Counted from the first letter of the stretch, positions 7,768-16,735 are shown. The stretch is 53,102 nucleotides of DNA from Oscillospiraceae bacterium (GCA_022800525.1 JAAWQM010000014.1:1-53102); one strand, 5' to 3'. Program-made: numbers and translations. Notes: generated from the letters alone by a model not told the origin.

Positions 7768-10346
7768 GCCTGATACAGATGAGCGTTTCCGGCGGGATTC
7801 TGATTCTGGCGGTGATTGTGCTGCGGGCGCTGGCGCTGAACCGGCTGCCCAAGTGGACCTTCCTGGCGCTGTGGGGCGTGGCGGCGCTGCGGCTGCTGGT
7901 CCCATTCTCCGTCCCCTCTCCCGCCAGCATTTACACATTGGCGGAGAGCGTTCCGCCGGCTGCGGCGGCCCCCGCCGCAGAGCTGCCGGAGTTCACCTTC
8001 AGCGCCGCGCCCTTCCTTCCGGCGTCCGCCCCTGTCACAGAGGCCGGGGGCGCGGCTGAGACCCACCCGGCGGCGGTTCCGGAAACGTCCCTGCCTGTAT
8101 GGCGGCTGGTGTGGCTCGCTGGCGCGGCGGTGTGCGGGACATTTTTCCTGCTTTCCTATCTCCGCTGCCGCCGGGAATTCCAGACCGCCCTGCCGGTGGA
8201 GGACCGGCGGATGCAGGCATGGCTGGCGCGTCAGCGTCTCCGCCGGAAAATCTCCCTGCGGCAGTCCGACCGGGTGGATGCGCCGCTGACTTACGGCCTG
8301 CTGCGGCCCATAATCCTTTTTCCGAAGAATTGGGCAGGGGAGGGAGGGGGCTGCTGTTGCGCCGCAAGCGGCCCGGCAGCCGTTCCCGGCAGCCTGACGG
8401 CTGTTCTGGAGCATGAGCTGGCCCATATCCGGCATCTGGACGCGCTGTGGAAGCTGATACTGGTTCTTGCCGCCTGCGTCCACTGGTTCAACCCGCTGGT
8501 GTGGTGCATGTTCGTGCTGGCCAACTGGGACATCGAGCTGCGCTGCGACGAGACGGTGGTCCGGCGGCTGGGATTGGACAGCCGGTCCGCCTACGCCCTG
8601 ACCCTCATCTCCATGGAGGAGAAAAAGAGCGGCCTGAGCCCCTTGACCAGCCCGTTCAGCAAAAACGCTATTGAAGAAAGGATCGTTGCTATCATGAAGA
8701 TCAAAAAACGTTCCCTCGCCGCTACGCTGGCGGCGGTGGTACTGGTCTGCTGCATCGGGGCTGGCTTTGCGACCTCGGCGGCGGCTAAAACGCAGACCCC
8801 CTATCCTGAAGCCCTCGATGGCTTCACCAGACAGGAGCTGGACCGTATCGCCTCCCTGTGGTTCGAGGGCTGGGCGGACATGACCGTGACGGAGTACCAG
8901 CAGAAAATGTGGATCGAGTTCGACACCCCGGAGGACATGGCGCTTATTGAGCGCTACGCCCAGAGCGCGGCGCAGGGCATCTGCTGGGATGAGGCCGGCA
9001 CTACCTCTTTCCACGATTATTTCTACCAGGTCTATGAACCTCTGACGGCGCACAATTGGCAAGAGCGGACGTTCTCCGATGAGGCGTCGGTCAAGACGGA
9101 AGATGGCGGCACGGCTGTGTTGGAGTACGATATTACTATGCACATCCTGGACCCGAACGTCCTGACAGCGGGAGAATACCAAAGGCGGCTCCACTACACG
9201 AAAGCAAGCATGGAGAGAATGCTGGCGCTGAACATGACAGAGGAACAATCCACGTCAATCTATCAAATGTTGTCTTCAGCGACGCCCGATGGAATATTGG
9301 AGATCACCATTATGTCACGATCACCATACACCCGGGAAGCCGGCCAGTCCGCCGCCGGCCCGGACGCTGATTTCCACGCTCAAATCTCCCATGAAAATGC
9401 CGCCGAATGGGACCGCCTGCTGACGCCTTATATGCCCTTCGGCCTGACCTGGGAGTTCAACGACCCCGACCTGGACGGCAACGGCCTGACCATGTGGTTT
9501 GAGGGCAAGGAGGTCCGGAGTATCATGGACGAGCAGGAGGGCATATGGATCGCCGAGCATGTCGGAAACGGCTTTTCCGACGGTGCGGTGGAGCTGTACG
9601 CAGTCTACACGGACGGCAAGCTCTCCGGCCTTCGCCTTGCCACAGCCGGGGAGCAGGCGGGGTGGGACGCGATCCACAACCGCAACAGCGTTCTCGCCGA
9701 CACGATCTCTGAGGAGTCCAGGGAGTTTCCCCAGGCCACTCTGGAGGACTATGACGCGCTCCTGACCCTGCGCCTCCGGGACACGGAGAACGAAACCCTA
9801 GAGTCGTTCAATCAGCATCTTCTGGACTGGGCCAACGAGAACACGGACGCCTGGAACCGCATCAACTGCGACGTAATCTGGAACGACTTCAATCAAGAGC
9901 TGACTACAGACGCGCGGACGTTTGCATCCATCACCTGTTACTTCTCCGGCGCCGAGAACGGGCAGATGGTCCGCGCCCTCTATACCGGCGGCCCGGAGCA
10001 GGACCCCGGCTGGGCCCGCAACCTGCCCATGAAGTACAACAAGAAGGATGGTATCGTCAACGCATGGTGCGGCCTGTACTATGACATCTCCTACCACATC
10101 TCCGACAAGTCCTCCGCAACGGTACAGGAGCGGGACGCCTGCGTGGGAGGGATGATGAACGCTGTCAGCGCCTTCTGGCAGGAAACGGACCTGGATACTC
10201 TGCTCACCATGACCGAAGACGACGTTGTGCGGCAGTTCAACGCCTGGGCGGAGGAAGCCAGCACGGAGAACGTCAAAATCAACCCCGTCACGGCGGATAA
10301 CATCCATTTCGAGCCCTACGACGAGCGTGGCATCAACTACAACTGA
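7764..10346 (+). CDS. BlaR1-type M56 membrane metallopeptidase with a large C-terminal sensor region
   Basis: At 860 residues this is much longer than BlaR1/MecR1 (about 580-600). The N-terminal third has membrane helices (about 8-25, 30-48, 115-135) and the M56 zinc motif H217-E-L-A-H221, followed by hydrophobic stretches near 232-260. A further membrane segment (about 317-341) leads to a roughly 520-residue, probably extracellular part. This lacks the SxxK/SxN penicillin-binding motifs of BlaR1 as far as I can see. It is rich in Trp, Asp and Glu and contains similar-looking helical blocks (LDRIASLWFEGWADMTVTEY, TLESFNQHLLDWANEN, DDVVRQFNAWAEEAS). Inferred role: it senses an envelope signal and inactivates the adjacent BlaI repressor. 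Confidence 0.85.
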   Translation: MSLIQMSVSGGILILAVIVLRALALNRLPKWTFLALWGVAALRLLVPFSVPSPASIYTLAESVPPAAAAPAAELPEFTFSAAPFLPASAPVTEAGGAAETHPAAVPETSLPVWRLVWLAGAAVCGTFFLLSYLRCRREFQTALPVEDRRMQAWLARQRLRRKISLRQSDRVDAPLTYGLLRPIILFPKNWAGEGGGCCCAASGPAAVPGSLTAVLEHELAHIRHLDALWKLILVLAACVHWFNPLVWCMFVLANWDIELRCDETVVRRLGLDSRSAYALTLISMEEKKSGLSPLTSPFSKNAIEERIVAIMKIKKRSLAATLAAVVLVCCIGAGFATSAAAKTQTPYPEALDGFTRQELDRIASLWFEGWADMTVTEYQQKMWIEFDTPEDMALIERYAQSAAQGICWDEAGTTSFHDYFYQVYEPLTAHNWQERTFSDEASVKTEDGGTAVLEYDITMHILDPNVLTAGEYQRRLHYTKASMERMLALNMTEEQSTSIYQMLSSATPDGILEITIMSRSPYTREAGQSAAGPDADFHAQISHENAAEWDRLLTPYMPFGLTWEFNDPDLDGNGLTMWFEGKEVRSIMDEQEGIWIAEHVGNGFSDGAVELYAVYTDGKLSGLRLATAGEQAGWDAIHNRNSVLADTISEESREFPQATLEDYDALLTLRLRDTENETLESFNQHLLDWANENTDAWNRINCDVIWNDFNQELTTDARTFASITCYFSGAENGQMVRALYTGGPEQDPGWARNLPMKYNKKDGIVNAWCGLYYDISYHISDKSSATVQERDACVGGMMNAVSAFWQETDLDTLLTMTEDDVVRQFNAWAEEASTENVKINPVTADNIHFEPYDERGINYN

Positions 10347-10352
10347 TATTCA

Positions 10353-10386
10353 GAAGGGCCGAAGGCTATGCGCCTCCGGCCCTTTC
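10353..10386. terminator. Bidirectional terminator between the M56 gene and the ABC exporter
   Basis: AAGGGCCG ... CGGCCCTT with an inner AGGC/GCCT pairing sits between two convergent stop codons; CTTTCC and CTTCTG follow on the two strands. The T-runs are short, so efficiency is uncertain. Confidence 0.65.
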
Positions 10387-10387
10387 C

Positions 10388-12109
10388 TCACCCGTTCGCC
10401 ACCGTATACAGCGAATAGAAATACTCCTTCCTCGCCATGAGGTCTTCAAACCTGCCCTCCTCGCAGAGCCTTCCGCCCCGCAGGACGAAGATCCTGTCGT
10501 ACTGCTCCAGCAGAGCCTCCTCCAGCCGGTGGGTCACCACCACGCGGGTCAGTCCGTCCAGACGAAGGATAGCGTCTGTTACTGCAAACGCTGTCTGGTT
10601 GTCCAACGCCGCTGTAGCCTCGTCCAGCAATAATACAGGCGTCTCCCGCATCAGGCACCGGGCAATGGACACACGCTGCCGCTCCCCGCCGGAGAGGCCA
10701 TTGCCGTTCTCTCCGCAGCGGCAGCTCTCGCCTCTGCGCTCAATCAGCTCATCCAGTCCCGAGCGGTGGACCGCAAGCTCCAGTTTGTCCTCCGGAAAGT
10801 CCCGGAACATGGTGATGTTCTGATACAAGGTGTCGTCAAAGAGGAATACGTTCTGCCCGATGAGGCTCATCACATCGTATAGGCTGTCCGTGTCCACCTC
10901 CCGCAGCTCCTTTCCGTCAATAGAGATGGACCCGCTGTAGCCGCCATACGCTCCCATAAGCAGGTTCAGCAGCGTACTCTTCCCCGACCCGGACGCGCCC
11001 ACCAGGGCGTATTTCTTCCCGGCCTCCAGTTTCATGGACAAATCGTTCAGCACCGGCTCCGCCGGGTCATACCCGAAGGTCACATGGTCCAGCGTGATGG
11101 CGTCGCTGAGCCGGGCGGGGATGGCGTCGCCGGAACGGCCCGCGTTCTCCTCCGTGACCTCCGCCAGCTTCTCCACCAGGGCGGCGGCGGCCTTGCGGTT
11201 GGCCCAGTACCGGGGGATGCTGCCGATGGCGTTGACCAGATAGCCGGACAGGTTCACGAACACCACCACCGTACCGCTGGTGATGTCCCCGCGGATGGCG
11301 AGATACGCTCCAATCAGAAAAATGCCGAGCTGAAAGATCAGGCTGAAGCTGCCGGACAGACTGCTCACGAGGCCCTCGAAGTACCGGCGGCGGCGTTTTG
11401 CGTCCTCCACAGTCCGGTTGGAGGCGTCAAACAGCTTTTGCGTCTCCTTTTCCGCCTTGAAGCTCTTGATAACGGAGAAGCCGCTGAGCAGATCCTTGAC
11501 CTGCGCCATAAAGCCCTCGTTTTTGTCGCTGACGGCCTTGGCCCGCTTCGCCATCGGACCTCCGGTCAATACCGACAGCAGGATGGGCGGGACGCTCAGG
11601 AGGACGGAGAGCAGCGTCATAAGCGGACTGTACCAGCACATCATTCCCAACGCGCCAAGAAACAGCAGGACCTGCAAGAGCATACTGAAGGAGCTTTCCA
11701 GATAGTCGGTCTCAATGGTGGTTGCATCGTTGGTCAGGGTGGATAAGTACCGGCCCGTATTTTCCTGGGAAAAGGCGCTGATGCTCTTTTCCGACAGCTT
11801 CCGGAAGGCCATGGACTTGTACTGCCGCAGGGCCTGGCTGACAAAGACGGCGCGGCTCCCGTAATACCCGGCATCCAGCAGGGAATTGAGAACCATCACG
11901 CCCAATACCAACCAGAAAATTCGTTGCAGCCGCCCAAGGTCCCCGTCCGTGATCGTATCCATCACCGCGCCCAGCACCCAGGACATCGTAAAATTGACGC
12001 CCAGGGTCAGTACTGTGAAGGTCATCCCAATCGCGAAATGCAGGCGGTTTTTCTCGTAAAAGGCCCGGAAATATGCCTGGGCTGCAGGGCTTCTCTTATT
12101 TCTTTTCAT
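10388..12109 (-). CDS. ABC transporter, fused permease and ATP-binding protein
   Basis: A 573-residue half-transporter of the exporter type. A six-helix membrane domain occupies about 20-310. The nucleotide-binding domain has Walker A GASGSGKST near 369, a Q-loop in SLIGQNVFLFDDTLYQNI, the LSGGERQRV signature, Walker B VLLLDEATAALD and the H-switch VVVTHR. The start ATG overlaps the end of the upstream XRE regulator gene by 14 nt and has AAAGGAG 7 nt before it. Substrate cannot be told; small peptide or drug export is usual for this class. It probably works as a homodimer, as no second half-transporter is nearby. Confidence 0.9.
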   Translation of the reverse strand: MKRNKRSPAAQAYFRAFYEKNRLHFAIGMTFTVLTLGVNFTMSWVLGAVMDTITDGDLGRLQRIFWLVLGVMVLNSLLDAGYYGSRAVFVSQALRQYKSMAFRKLSEKSISAFSQENTGRYLSTLTNDATTIETDYLESSFSMLLQVLLFLGALGMMCWYSPLMTLLSVLLSVPPILLSVLTGGPMAKRAKAVSDKNEGFMAQVKDLLSGFSVIKSFKAEKETQKLFDASNRTVEDAKRRRRYFEGLVSSLSGSFSLIFQLGIFLIGAYLAIRGDITSGTVVVFVNLSGYLVNAIGSIPRYWANRKAAAALVEKLAEVTEENAGRSGDAIPARLSDAITLDHVTFGYDPAEPVLNDLSMKLEAGKKYALVGASGSGKSTLLNLLMGAYGGYSGSISIDGKELREVDTDSLYDVMSLIGQNVFLFDDTLYQNITMFRDFPEDKLELAVHRSGLDELIERRGESCRCGENGNGLSGGERQRVSIARCLMRETPVLLLDEATAALDNQTAFAVTDAILRLDGLTRVVVTHRLEEALLEQYDRIFVLRGGRLCEEGRFEDLMARKEYFYSLYTVANG

Positions 12110-12983
12110 GGCTGCTCTCCTTTTCGTCTTTCCACAGTCCGCCTTTGAAGGTGGGGACGTCGCTCTCTGACTGATAAGTCAGGTTCATTCCCCGCTGCAT
12201 CAGGCAGCGGGATGTATACAGGACAGGGACCAGCTGGATCAGCCCAGTGGTCTGATACGCCTTTACCGTCCCTGTTGGCAGCTCCAGCACCATCGACCAC
12301 ACCATTTGCCGCTCGTCCATCTCCTCCAGTATCTCCTTCACCTGCTCCAAGGGAAGCCTGGTCTGTTTCGCCGCCACCTCCGGCACGAAATAGTGAATCT
12401 CCGTACTGTACATATACTCCAGAAGCTCCAGGCAGCCGGGCCGGGCCAGCAGCTGGAAGAACTTCCGGTACTCGCTCTTGGGCGCGAGGAAAGCGTCATA
12501 GCCCGCCTCCGGCTCCGGCCAGATGGTTACGAAGGAAAATTCATCCGAATGGACGTCCAGCACGATGCCGTCCAGCAGACGGAACTGGCTCAGCAGCAGC
12601 CTGCCGTCCCCCTCCAATTTTCCTTGGGCCGGGTAATCAATCTTGGGCAGCTCCGTCTCTGTCAGCCCGCCCCTGATGAGCAGCGACCATACCAGGCGGC
12701 AGAACTGATCCAGCCGTTTTCCCTTTGGCAGAGTTCTTGCCCACTGGAGCATTGTCTCACGGATGTCCACCCGCTCGCCGCCATCCCGGCCGAAAAGCGC
12801 GTCGATGGTCACGCCTAATTTGTCCGCAATGGCGGGAAGCAGGGCCACGTCCGGCGCGCCGCCGTTCTCCCAGCGGCTGACGGCCTGGGTACTGACGCCT
12901 GCGGCCCTGCCCAGCTCCTCCTGGGTCAGGTTTTTCTCTTTTCTGTAGCGAGTAATCTGCTCGCCGATCAACTTATTGTCCAT
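12096..12983 (-). CDS. XRE-family transcriptional regulator with a large C-terminal domain
   Basis: A 295-residue protein with an HTH at residues 3-58 (IGEQITRYRKEKNLTQEELG, VSTQAVSRWENG). The helical C-terminal region of about 230 residues does not match a family I recognise. It contains MLQWARTLPKGKRLDQF and EELLEYM-like helices and may sense a signal. The ATG at 12983 has a perfect AGGAGG 6 nt before it; an upstream TTG is rejected because it overlaps that site. It probably controls the coupled ABC exporter and itself. Confidence 0.85.
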   Translation of the reverse strand: MDNKLIGEQITRYRKEKNLTQEELGRAAGVSTQAVSRWENGGAPDVALLPAIADKLGVTIDALFGRDGGERVDIRETMLQWARTLPKGKRLDQFCRLVWSLLIRGGLTETELPKIDYPAQGKLEGDGRLLLSQFRLLDGIVLDVHSDEFSFVTIWPEPEAGYDAFLAPKSEYRKFFQLLARPGCLELLEYMYSTEIHYFVPEVAAKQTRLPLEQVKEILEEMDERQMVWSMVLELPTGTVKAYQTTGLIQLVPVLYTSRCLMQRGMNLTYQSESDVPTFKGGLWKDEKESSHEKK

Positions 12984-13012
12984 GCGCCGCCTCCTGTTCA
13001 ATGGATGCTTGA

Positions 13013-13041
13013 ATTATACTTCAATATTAAATTGAATTCAA
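13013..13041 (-). promoter_or_regulatory. Promoter and probable operator of the XRE-ABC operon
   Basis: On the minus strand TTGAAT (13041-13036), a 17-nt spacer and TATAAT (13018-13013). Nested TTGAA/TTCAA dyads (TTGAATTCAA and TTGAAGTATAATTCAA) overlap both boxes, a natural site for autoregulation by the XRE protein. Confidence 0.75.
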
Positions 13042-13101
13042 GGCAGGTGTATTTGAGGAAAATCAAATAACAGTTGATTCCATCCGGCGGTCCTTGAGAT
13101 G

Positions 13102-13122
13102 TGGGCGGATAGTATCCGCCCA
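13102..13122. repeat. REP-like palindrome
   Basis: TGGGCGGAT-AGT-ATCCGCCCA, a member of the dispersed family that recurs at 13948, 14002, 19572 and 46311. The flanking text (CCTTGAGATG before it, CATACAAAATCGATTTCCCC after it) is shared with the pair at 13948-14035. Confidence 0.8.
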
Positions 13123-13159
13123 TACAAAATCGATTTCCCCGCGCCTGCAAGCTCCGCTG

Positions 13160-13205
13160 TTTACACGCTTTATGATTTGTGATACAATGGCACAAATCAT
13201 AAAGC
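13160..13205 (+). promoter_or_regulatory. Promoter with a perfect 15-bp inverted repeat around the -10
   Basis: TTTACA (13160-13165), a 17-nt spacer and TACAAT (13183-13188). The arms GCTTTATGATTTGTG (13167-13181) and CACAAATCATAAAGC (13191-13205) are exact complements with a 9-nt centre that holds the -10. This is a strong operator candidate for control of the next gene; as RNA only its 3' arm would be transcribed, so a DNA-binding regulator is more likely than an attenuator. Confidence 0.85.
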
Positions 13206-13226
13206 ATTATCTAAGGAGGCAAGAAA

Positions 13227-13838
13227 ATGGAATTAAAAAATCCGATCAACGTAAAAGAGGAACTTGAACGGAAAGTGGGCGCGGCAGACGGTATTTATCT
13301 GAACAACATTGAAATTGACCCGCTTGCAGTCAAGGCGGTCATGATAAATGAGGTCGTACCCTCTGACCCCTTACAGGATTTTTATGGAATCCCCGGCGCT
13401 GATTATCTGAAAACAACAATTCCTCTTTTTCAAAGAGCGGGAGCGGAGGCCGGTTCTGTGCAGGACATATTGCAGATGGGGGTCTATATCACAAACGCCG
13501 TAAAAACTCCGAAGACCGAATATGCCATTGACAAAAGCAGTATTGAAAACAGCTTGCCCTATTTGGAAGCAGAGCTTTCTCTGTTCCCCAATGTAAGGGT
13601 TATCATGCTTATGGGCGATGTTGCAAAGAAAGTTTTTAACATGATTACGAAAAAAGCAACAAAGAAAAATGTTATTCCCGCCGTTTCCACCTATAAGCTG
13701 CGGAGCAGTGAATTTTATTATGAGGGTATCAGGGTAATGCCGTCCTACATCATGACAGGGGGAAACATTTTGATTGAAAAGTCTAAAGTGGCAATGGCAG
13801 CTGAGGACATTGCCGCTATGTTGGAAATCATCCGGTAA
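13227..13838 (+). CDS. Uracil-DNA glycosylase superfamily-like protein
   Basis: A 203-residue protein with the layout of the UDG fold: VVPSDPLQDFYG near 43-54, DILQMGVYITNAVKTPKTEY near 80-99 and PNVRVIMLMGDVAKKVFN near 120-137. UDG-fold enzymes remove uracil or other damaged bases, but I cannot pin down the catalytic residues and the subfamily is unclear. AAGGAGG precedes the ATG. The gene is visibly more AT-rich than its neighbours and stands alone behind an inverted-repeat operator, which suggests acquisition. A non-enzymatic or different role is possible. Confidence 0.65.
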   Translation: MELKNPINVKEELERKVGAADGIYLNNIEIDPLAVKAVMINEVVPSDPLQDFYGIPGADYLKTTIPLFQRAGAEAGSVQDILQMGVYITNAVKTPKTEYAIDKSSIENSLPYLEAELSLFPNVRVIMLMGDVAKKVFNMITKKATKKNVIPAVSTYKLRSSEFYYEGIRVMPSYIMTGGNILIEKSKVAMAAEDIAAMLEIIR

Positions 13839-13947
13839 GGCTTGACGCTGTCACGGGCTGCGCTCAGTTTCCGGCAAACTATTCTCAAATAGCAGAGTAT
13901 ATTTCCTTCTCCGGCGGAGTTTAAACTTGCTGGTACAATCTGCGTAG

Positions 13948-14035
13948 GGGCGGGTATTACCCGCCCGCATCTCAAGGGCCGCTGTGCAGGCCCGGTGGAG
14001 CGGGCGGATGATATCCGCCCCTACAAAATTGATTT
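13948..14035. repeat. Two REP-like palindromes
   Basis: GGGCGGGTATTACCCGCCC (13948-13966) and GGGCGGATGATATCCGCCC (14002-14020), the second followed by CTACAAAATTGATTTCCC, nearly the same flank as the copy at 13102. Together with 13102 they bracket the UDG-like gene, which may have helped its exchange. Confidence 0.8.
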
Positions 14036-14116
14036 CCCTGGGGCCGCGTCATTTCCTCTTGTATTTTCCACTCTGAAATGTTAAAATGGGTCAGAAGAAA
14101 TCAAAGGAGTTGTCCC

Positions 14117-14638
14117 ATGCGTATTTTGGGCATCGACCCGGGCGTGGCTACCATCGGCTTCGGCCTTGTGGAGGCGGAACGGGCCAGCGTGCGGCCGCTT
14201 CGCTATGGCGTCATCACGACCCCGGCGGGGCTGCGGCTGTCCAACCGGCTGTACCAGATCTCTCAGGATATGTCCGAGCTGCTGGCCCTGTTCAAGCCGG
14301 ACGAGGTGGCGGTGGAGGAGCTTTTTTTCTCCAAAAATATCACTACTGGCATCGCGGTGGCCCATGGGCGGGGCGTAATCCTGCTGGAGGCGGAGCGGGC
14401 CGGGGTGCCGGCCTATGAGTACACCCCCATGCAGGTCAAGCAGGCCGTGGCCGGTTACGGCGGCGCGGACAAGCGGCAGGTCATGCTGATGACCCAGCGC
14501 CTGCTGAAAATGAAGGAGATTCCCCGACCGGACGACGCCGCCGACGCGCTGGCGATTGCCATTTGCCACAGCCGCAGCGCCACCAGCCTCCTCAATACCG
14601 AGCGGGTCTTCGACCCCAGGCGGTACGATACCCGTTAG
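14117..14638 (+). CDS. ruvC: Crossover junction endodeoxyribonuclease RuvC
   Basis: RuvC cleaves Holliday junctions together with RuvAB. The 173-residue protein has the acidic catalytic set of the family: D7 in ILGIDPG, VAVEELFF near 67-74 and the C-terminal DDAADALAIAICH. The ATG at 14117 has AAAGGAG 7 nt upstream; an in-frame start at 14078 has none. It is followed by ruvA after 33 nt and ruvB, so a full ruvCAB cluster is present. Confidence 0.96.
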   Translation: MRILGIDPGVATIGFGLVEAERASVRPLRYGVITTPAGLRLSNRLYQISQDMSELLALFKPDEVAVEELFFSKNITTGIAVAHGRGVILLEAERAGVPAYEYTPMQVKQAVAGYGGADKRQVMLMTQRLLKMKEIPRPDDAADALAIAICHSRSATSLLNTERVFDPRRYDTR

Positions 14639-14671
14639 GCGGCGGTTCAATCTGCTTTTTAGGAGCGTTCT

Positions 14672-15280
14672 ATGTATTACTATGTTTCAGGAACGGTGGC
14701 TCATGTGGAGCCATATCTGGCGGTCATCGACTGCGGTGGGGTGGGATACGCCTGCCGAACCACCTCTTACACCATTTCTCAGATCAGAAAGGGCGACAAG
14801 GTGAAACTCTTTACATACCTTGGCGTGAAAGAGGATGCAATGGATCTGTACGGCTTTTTCAGCCAGGAGGAGCTGAAGCTGTTCCAGCAGTTGATCTCTG
14901 TGTCCGGCGTAGGGCCGAAGGCCGCGCTGGCGATCCTCTCTGCCAGCACGCCCGCCAATCTTGCAATGAGCATCATTACCAGCGACGAGAAGGCGCTTAC
15001 CCGGGCGCCCGGCGTGGGCAAGCGAATCGCCCAGCGGGTGATCCTGGAATTGAAGGACAAGCTGGCAAAAGGCCAGACGGTTTCCGCCTCCGGCGAGAGC
15101 GTGGCGGGGGACGCGGTGACCATCATCCCCCAGAACAAGCTCAGCGAGGCGTCCGCCGCGCTGGCGGTGCTGGGATACTCCCAGGCGGAGATCAATGTGG
15201 CCCTCAAGGGCGTGGACATCGACGGCCAGCCGCTGGAGCAGGTCATCCGGCTGGCGCTGAAGAATATGGTCAAGTCCTAG
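14672..15280 (+). CDS. ruvA: Holliday junction branch migration protein RuvA
   Basis: RuvA binds four-way junctions as a tetramer and loads RuvB. The 202-residue protein shows the OB-fold start MYYYVSGTVAHVEPYLAVIDCGGVGY, the helix-hairpin-helix motifs SVSGVGPKAALAIL and APGVGKRIAQRVILELKDK, and a C-terminal RuvB-contacting domain from about 150 (SAALAVLGYSQAEI). Normal length. Confidence 0.97.
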   Translation: MYYYVSGTVAHVEPYLAVIDCGGVGYACRTTSYTISQIRKGDKVKLFTYLGVKEDAMDLYGFFSQEELKLFQQLISVSGVGPKAALAILSASTPANLAMSIITSDEKALTRAPGVGKRIAQRVILELKDKLAKGQTVSASGESVAGDAVTIIPQNKLSEASAALAVLGYSQAEINVALKGVDIDGQPLEQVIRLALKNMVKS

Positions 15281-15327
15281 GCGGACGGCCCGCGATGGCG
15301 AATGAAAGGTTTTGATCGAGGAACAGT

Positions 15328-16395
15328 ATGAGTATTGATTTTTCCGGGAACAACGCCCCGCTTGTGGAGGAGGAGCCCCTGGTGACCACCAGTCTCACCA
15401 GGGAGGACGAGAACGAGTACTCCCTCCGCCCCAAAACCTTGAAGGAGTATATCGGCCAGGAGAAGGCCAAGGGGAACCTGGAGGTTTTCATCCAGGCTGC
15501 CAAGATGCGGCAGGAGCCGCTGGACCATGTGTTGCTCCACGGTCCTCCGGGCCTGGGCAAGACCACCCTTTCGGGCATCATCGCCAACGAGATGGGGGTC
15601 AATGTGCGGATCACCTCCGGCCCAGCCATTGAAAAAGCGGGAGACCTGGCGGCACTGCTGACCAATCTGAATGAAAACGATATTTTGTTTGTGGACGAAA
15701 TCCACCGGCTCAACCGCTCCGTGGAGGAGGTTCTGTATCCCGCCATGGAGGATTTCGCCATCGACATCATCATCGGCAAGGGACCGTCGGCCAATTCCAT
15801 CCGGCTGGACCTGCCGAAATTCACCCTGATCGGAGCCACCACCCGGGCAGGGCAGTTGTCCGCACCCCTGCGGGACCGCTTCGGCGTGACGTTGCGGCTG
15901 GAGCTGTATACGCCGGAAGAGCTGGCCTTGATTGTCACCCGTTCCGCCGGGATTCTGGACGCGCTCATTGAGCGGGAGGGCGCGATGGAAATTGCCCGCC
16001 GAAGCCGTGGCACGCCAAGGATTGCCAACCGGATGCTGCGGCGGGTGCGGGACTTTGCGCAGGTGGTAGGGGATGGAGTGATCAATAAGGAACTGGCGGA
16101 CAAGGCTCTGACCGCCCTGGAGGTGGACTATCTGGGGCTGGACAACATCGACCGCCGGATGCTGCGGGCGATAATTGAGTACTACAGCGGCGGCCCGGTG
16201 GGACTGGAAACGCTGGCGGCGACGATCAATGAAGAATCGGTGACGCTGGAGGATGTGTATGAGCCGTATCTGCTGCAAATCGGCTTCCTGACCCGGACGC
16301 CGAGAGGCCGGTGTGTGACGCCGAAAGCGTACCAGCATCTGGGCATCGCCGTGCCCGGCGGGATACCGCCTGTGATGGACCAGCTGACATTCTAG
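15328..16395 (+). CDS. ruvB: Holliday junction branch migration ATPase RuvB
   Basis: The AAA+ motor that drives branch migration. The 355-residue protein has [13 protein letters not shown] near 34, Walker [10 protein letters not shown] at 72-80, Walker B FVDEIHRL, sensor [18 protein letters not shown] and the C-terminal winged helix ([14 protein letters not shown]). GAGGAAC precedes the ATG by a few nt. It closes the ruvCAB cluster. Confidence 0.98.
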   Translation: MSIDFSGNNAPLVEEEPLVTTSLTREDENEYSLRPKTLKEYIGQEKAKGNLEVFIQAAKMRQEPLDHVLLHGPPGLGKTTLSGIIANEMGVNVRITSGPAIEKAGDLAALLTNLNENDILFVDEIHRLNRSVEEVLYPAMEDFAIDIIIGKGPSANSIRLDLPKFTLIGATTRAGQLSAPLRDRFGVTLRLELYTPEELALIVTRSAGILDALIEREGAMEIARRSRGTPRIANRMLRRVRDFAQVVGDGVINKELADKALTALEVDYLGLDNIDRRMLRAIIEYYSGGPVGLETLAATINEESVTLEDVYEPYLLQIGFLTRTPRGRCVTPKAYQHLGIAVPGGIPPVMDQLTF

Positions 16396-16540
16396 ACGGA
16401 GCGGGAGAGAGCCAGGGACTTGCATCAGTTCGTCCATAGGGGTATGCTCCTTTTTATTTGATAATGCAATTTTGCACTGAAGATAGGGATTGACGGCACT
16501 CGGGTTAGTGAAGGTGGAAATATTTTTAAGAGGCAGGCAT

Positions 16541-16735
16541 ATGCTGAGATATAAGGTCAATATCATGGAAGAATTGAAGAAAGCAGAGTATTCCAGCTGC
16601 CAGCTCCGACAGGAGAAAGTCCTGGACGAGGCACCCTGCAAAAATTCGTAAGGGTTCGGCAATGCTGACGATGGAGAGCCTGATCGTGACCTGCGATATC
16701 CTCCAGTGCCAGCCAGGGGGGATTTGGTGGAGTGG
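16541..16735 (+). pseudogene. Decayed small XRE/YozG-type regulator
   Basis: Starting at ATG 16541 the frame gives MLRYKVNIMEELKKAEY, the typical start of small one-domain Cro/C1 regulators. It then stops at 16650 shortly after EAPCKNS. The later parts of the same family can be read in other frames: LQKFVRVRQC around 16638-16667, then TMESLIVTCDILQCQPGG around 16670-16725, where intact members read roughly SLDNLETICRLLDCQPGD. At least two frameshifts therefore interrupt it. The rest of the gap from 16396 to 16855 holds half of a REP palindrome (GTAGGGGCGGAT near 16746) and nothing else that I recognise. Confidence 0.72.

Noticed and set aside
7533-9248. Long minus-strand open frame opposite blaI and the M56 gene
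   Set aside because: Antisense shadow of two clearly recognisable genes; no ribosome-binding site or domain.
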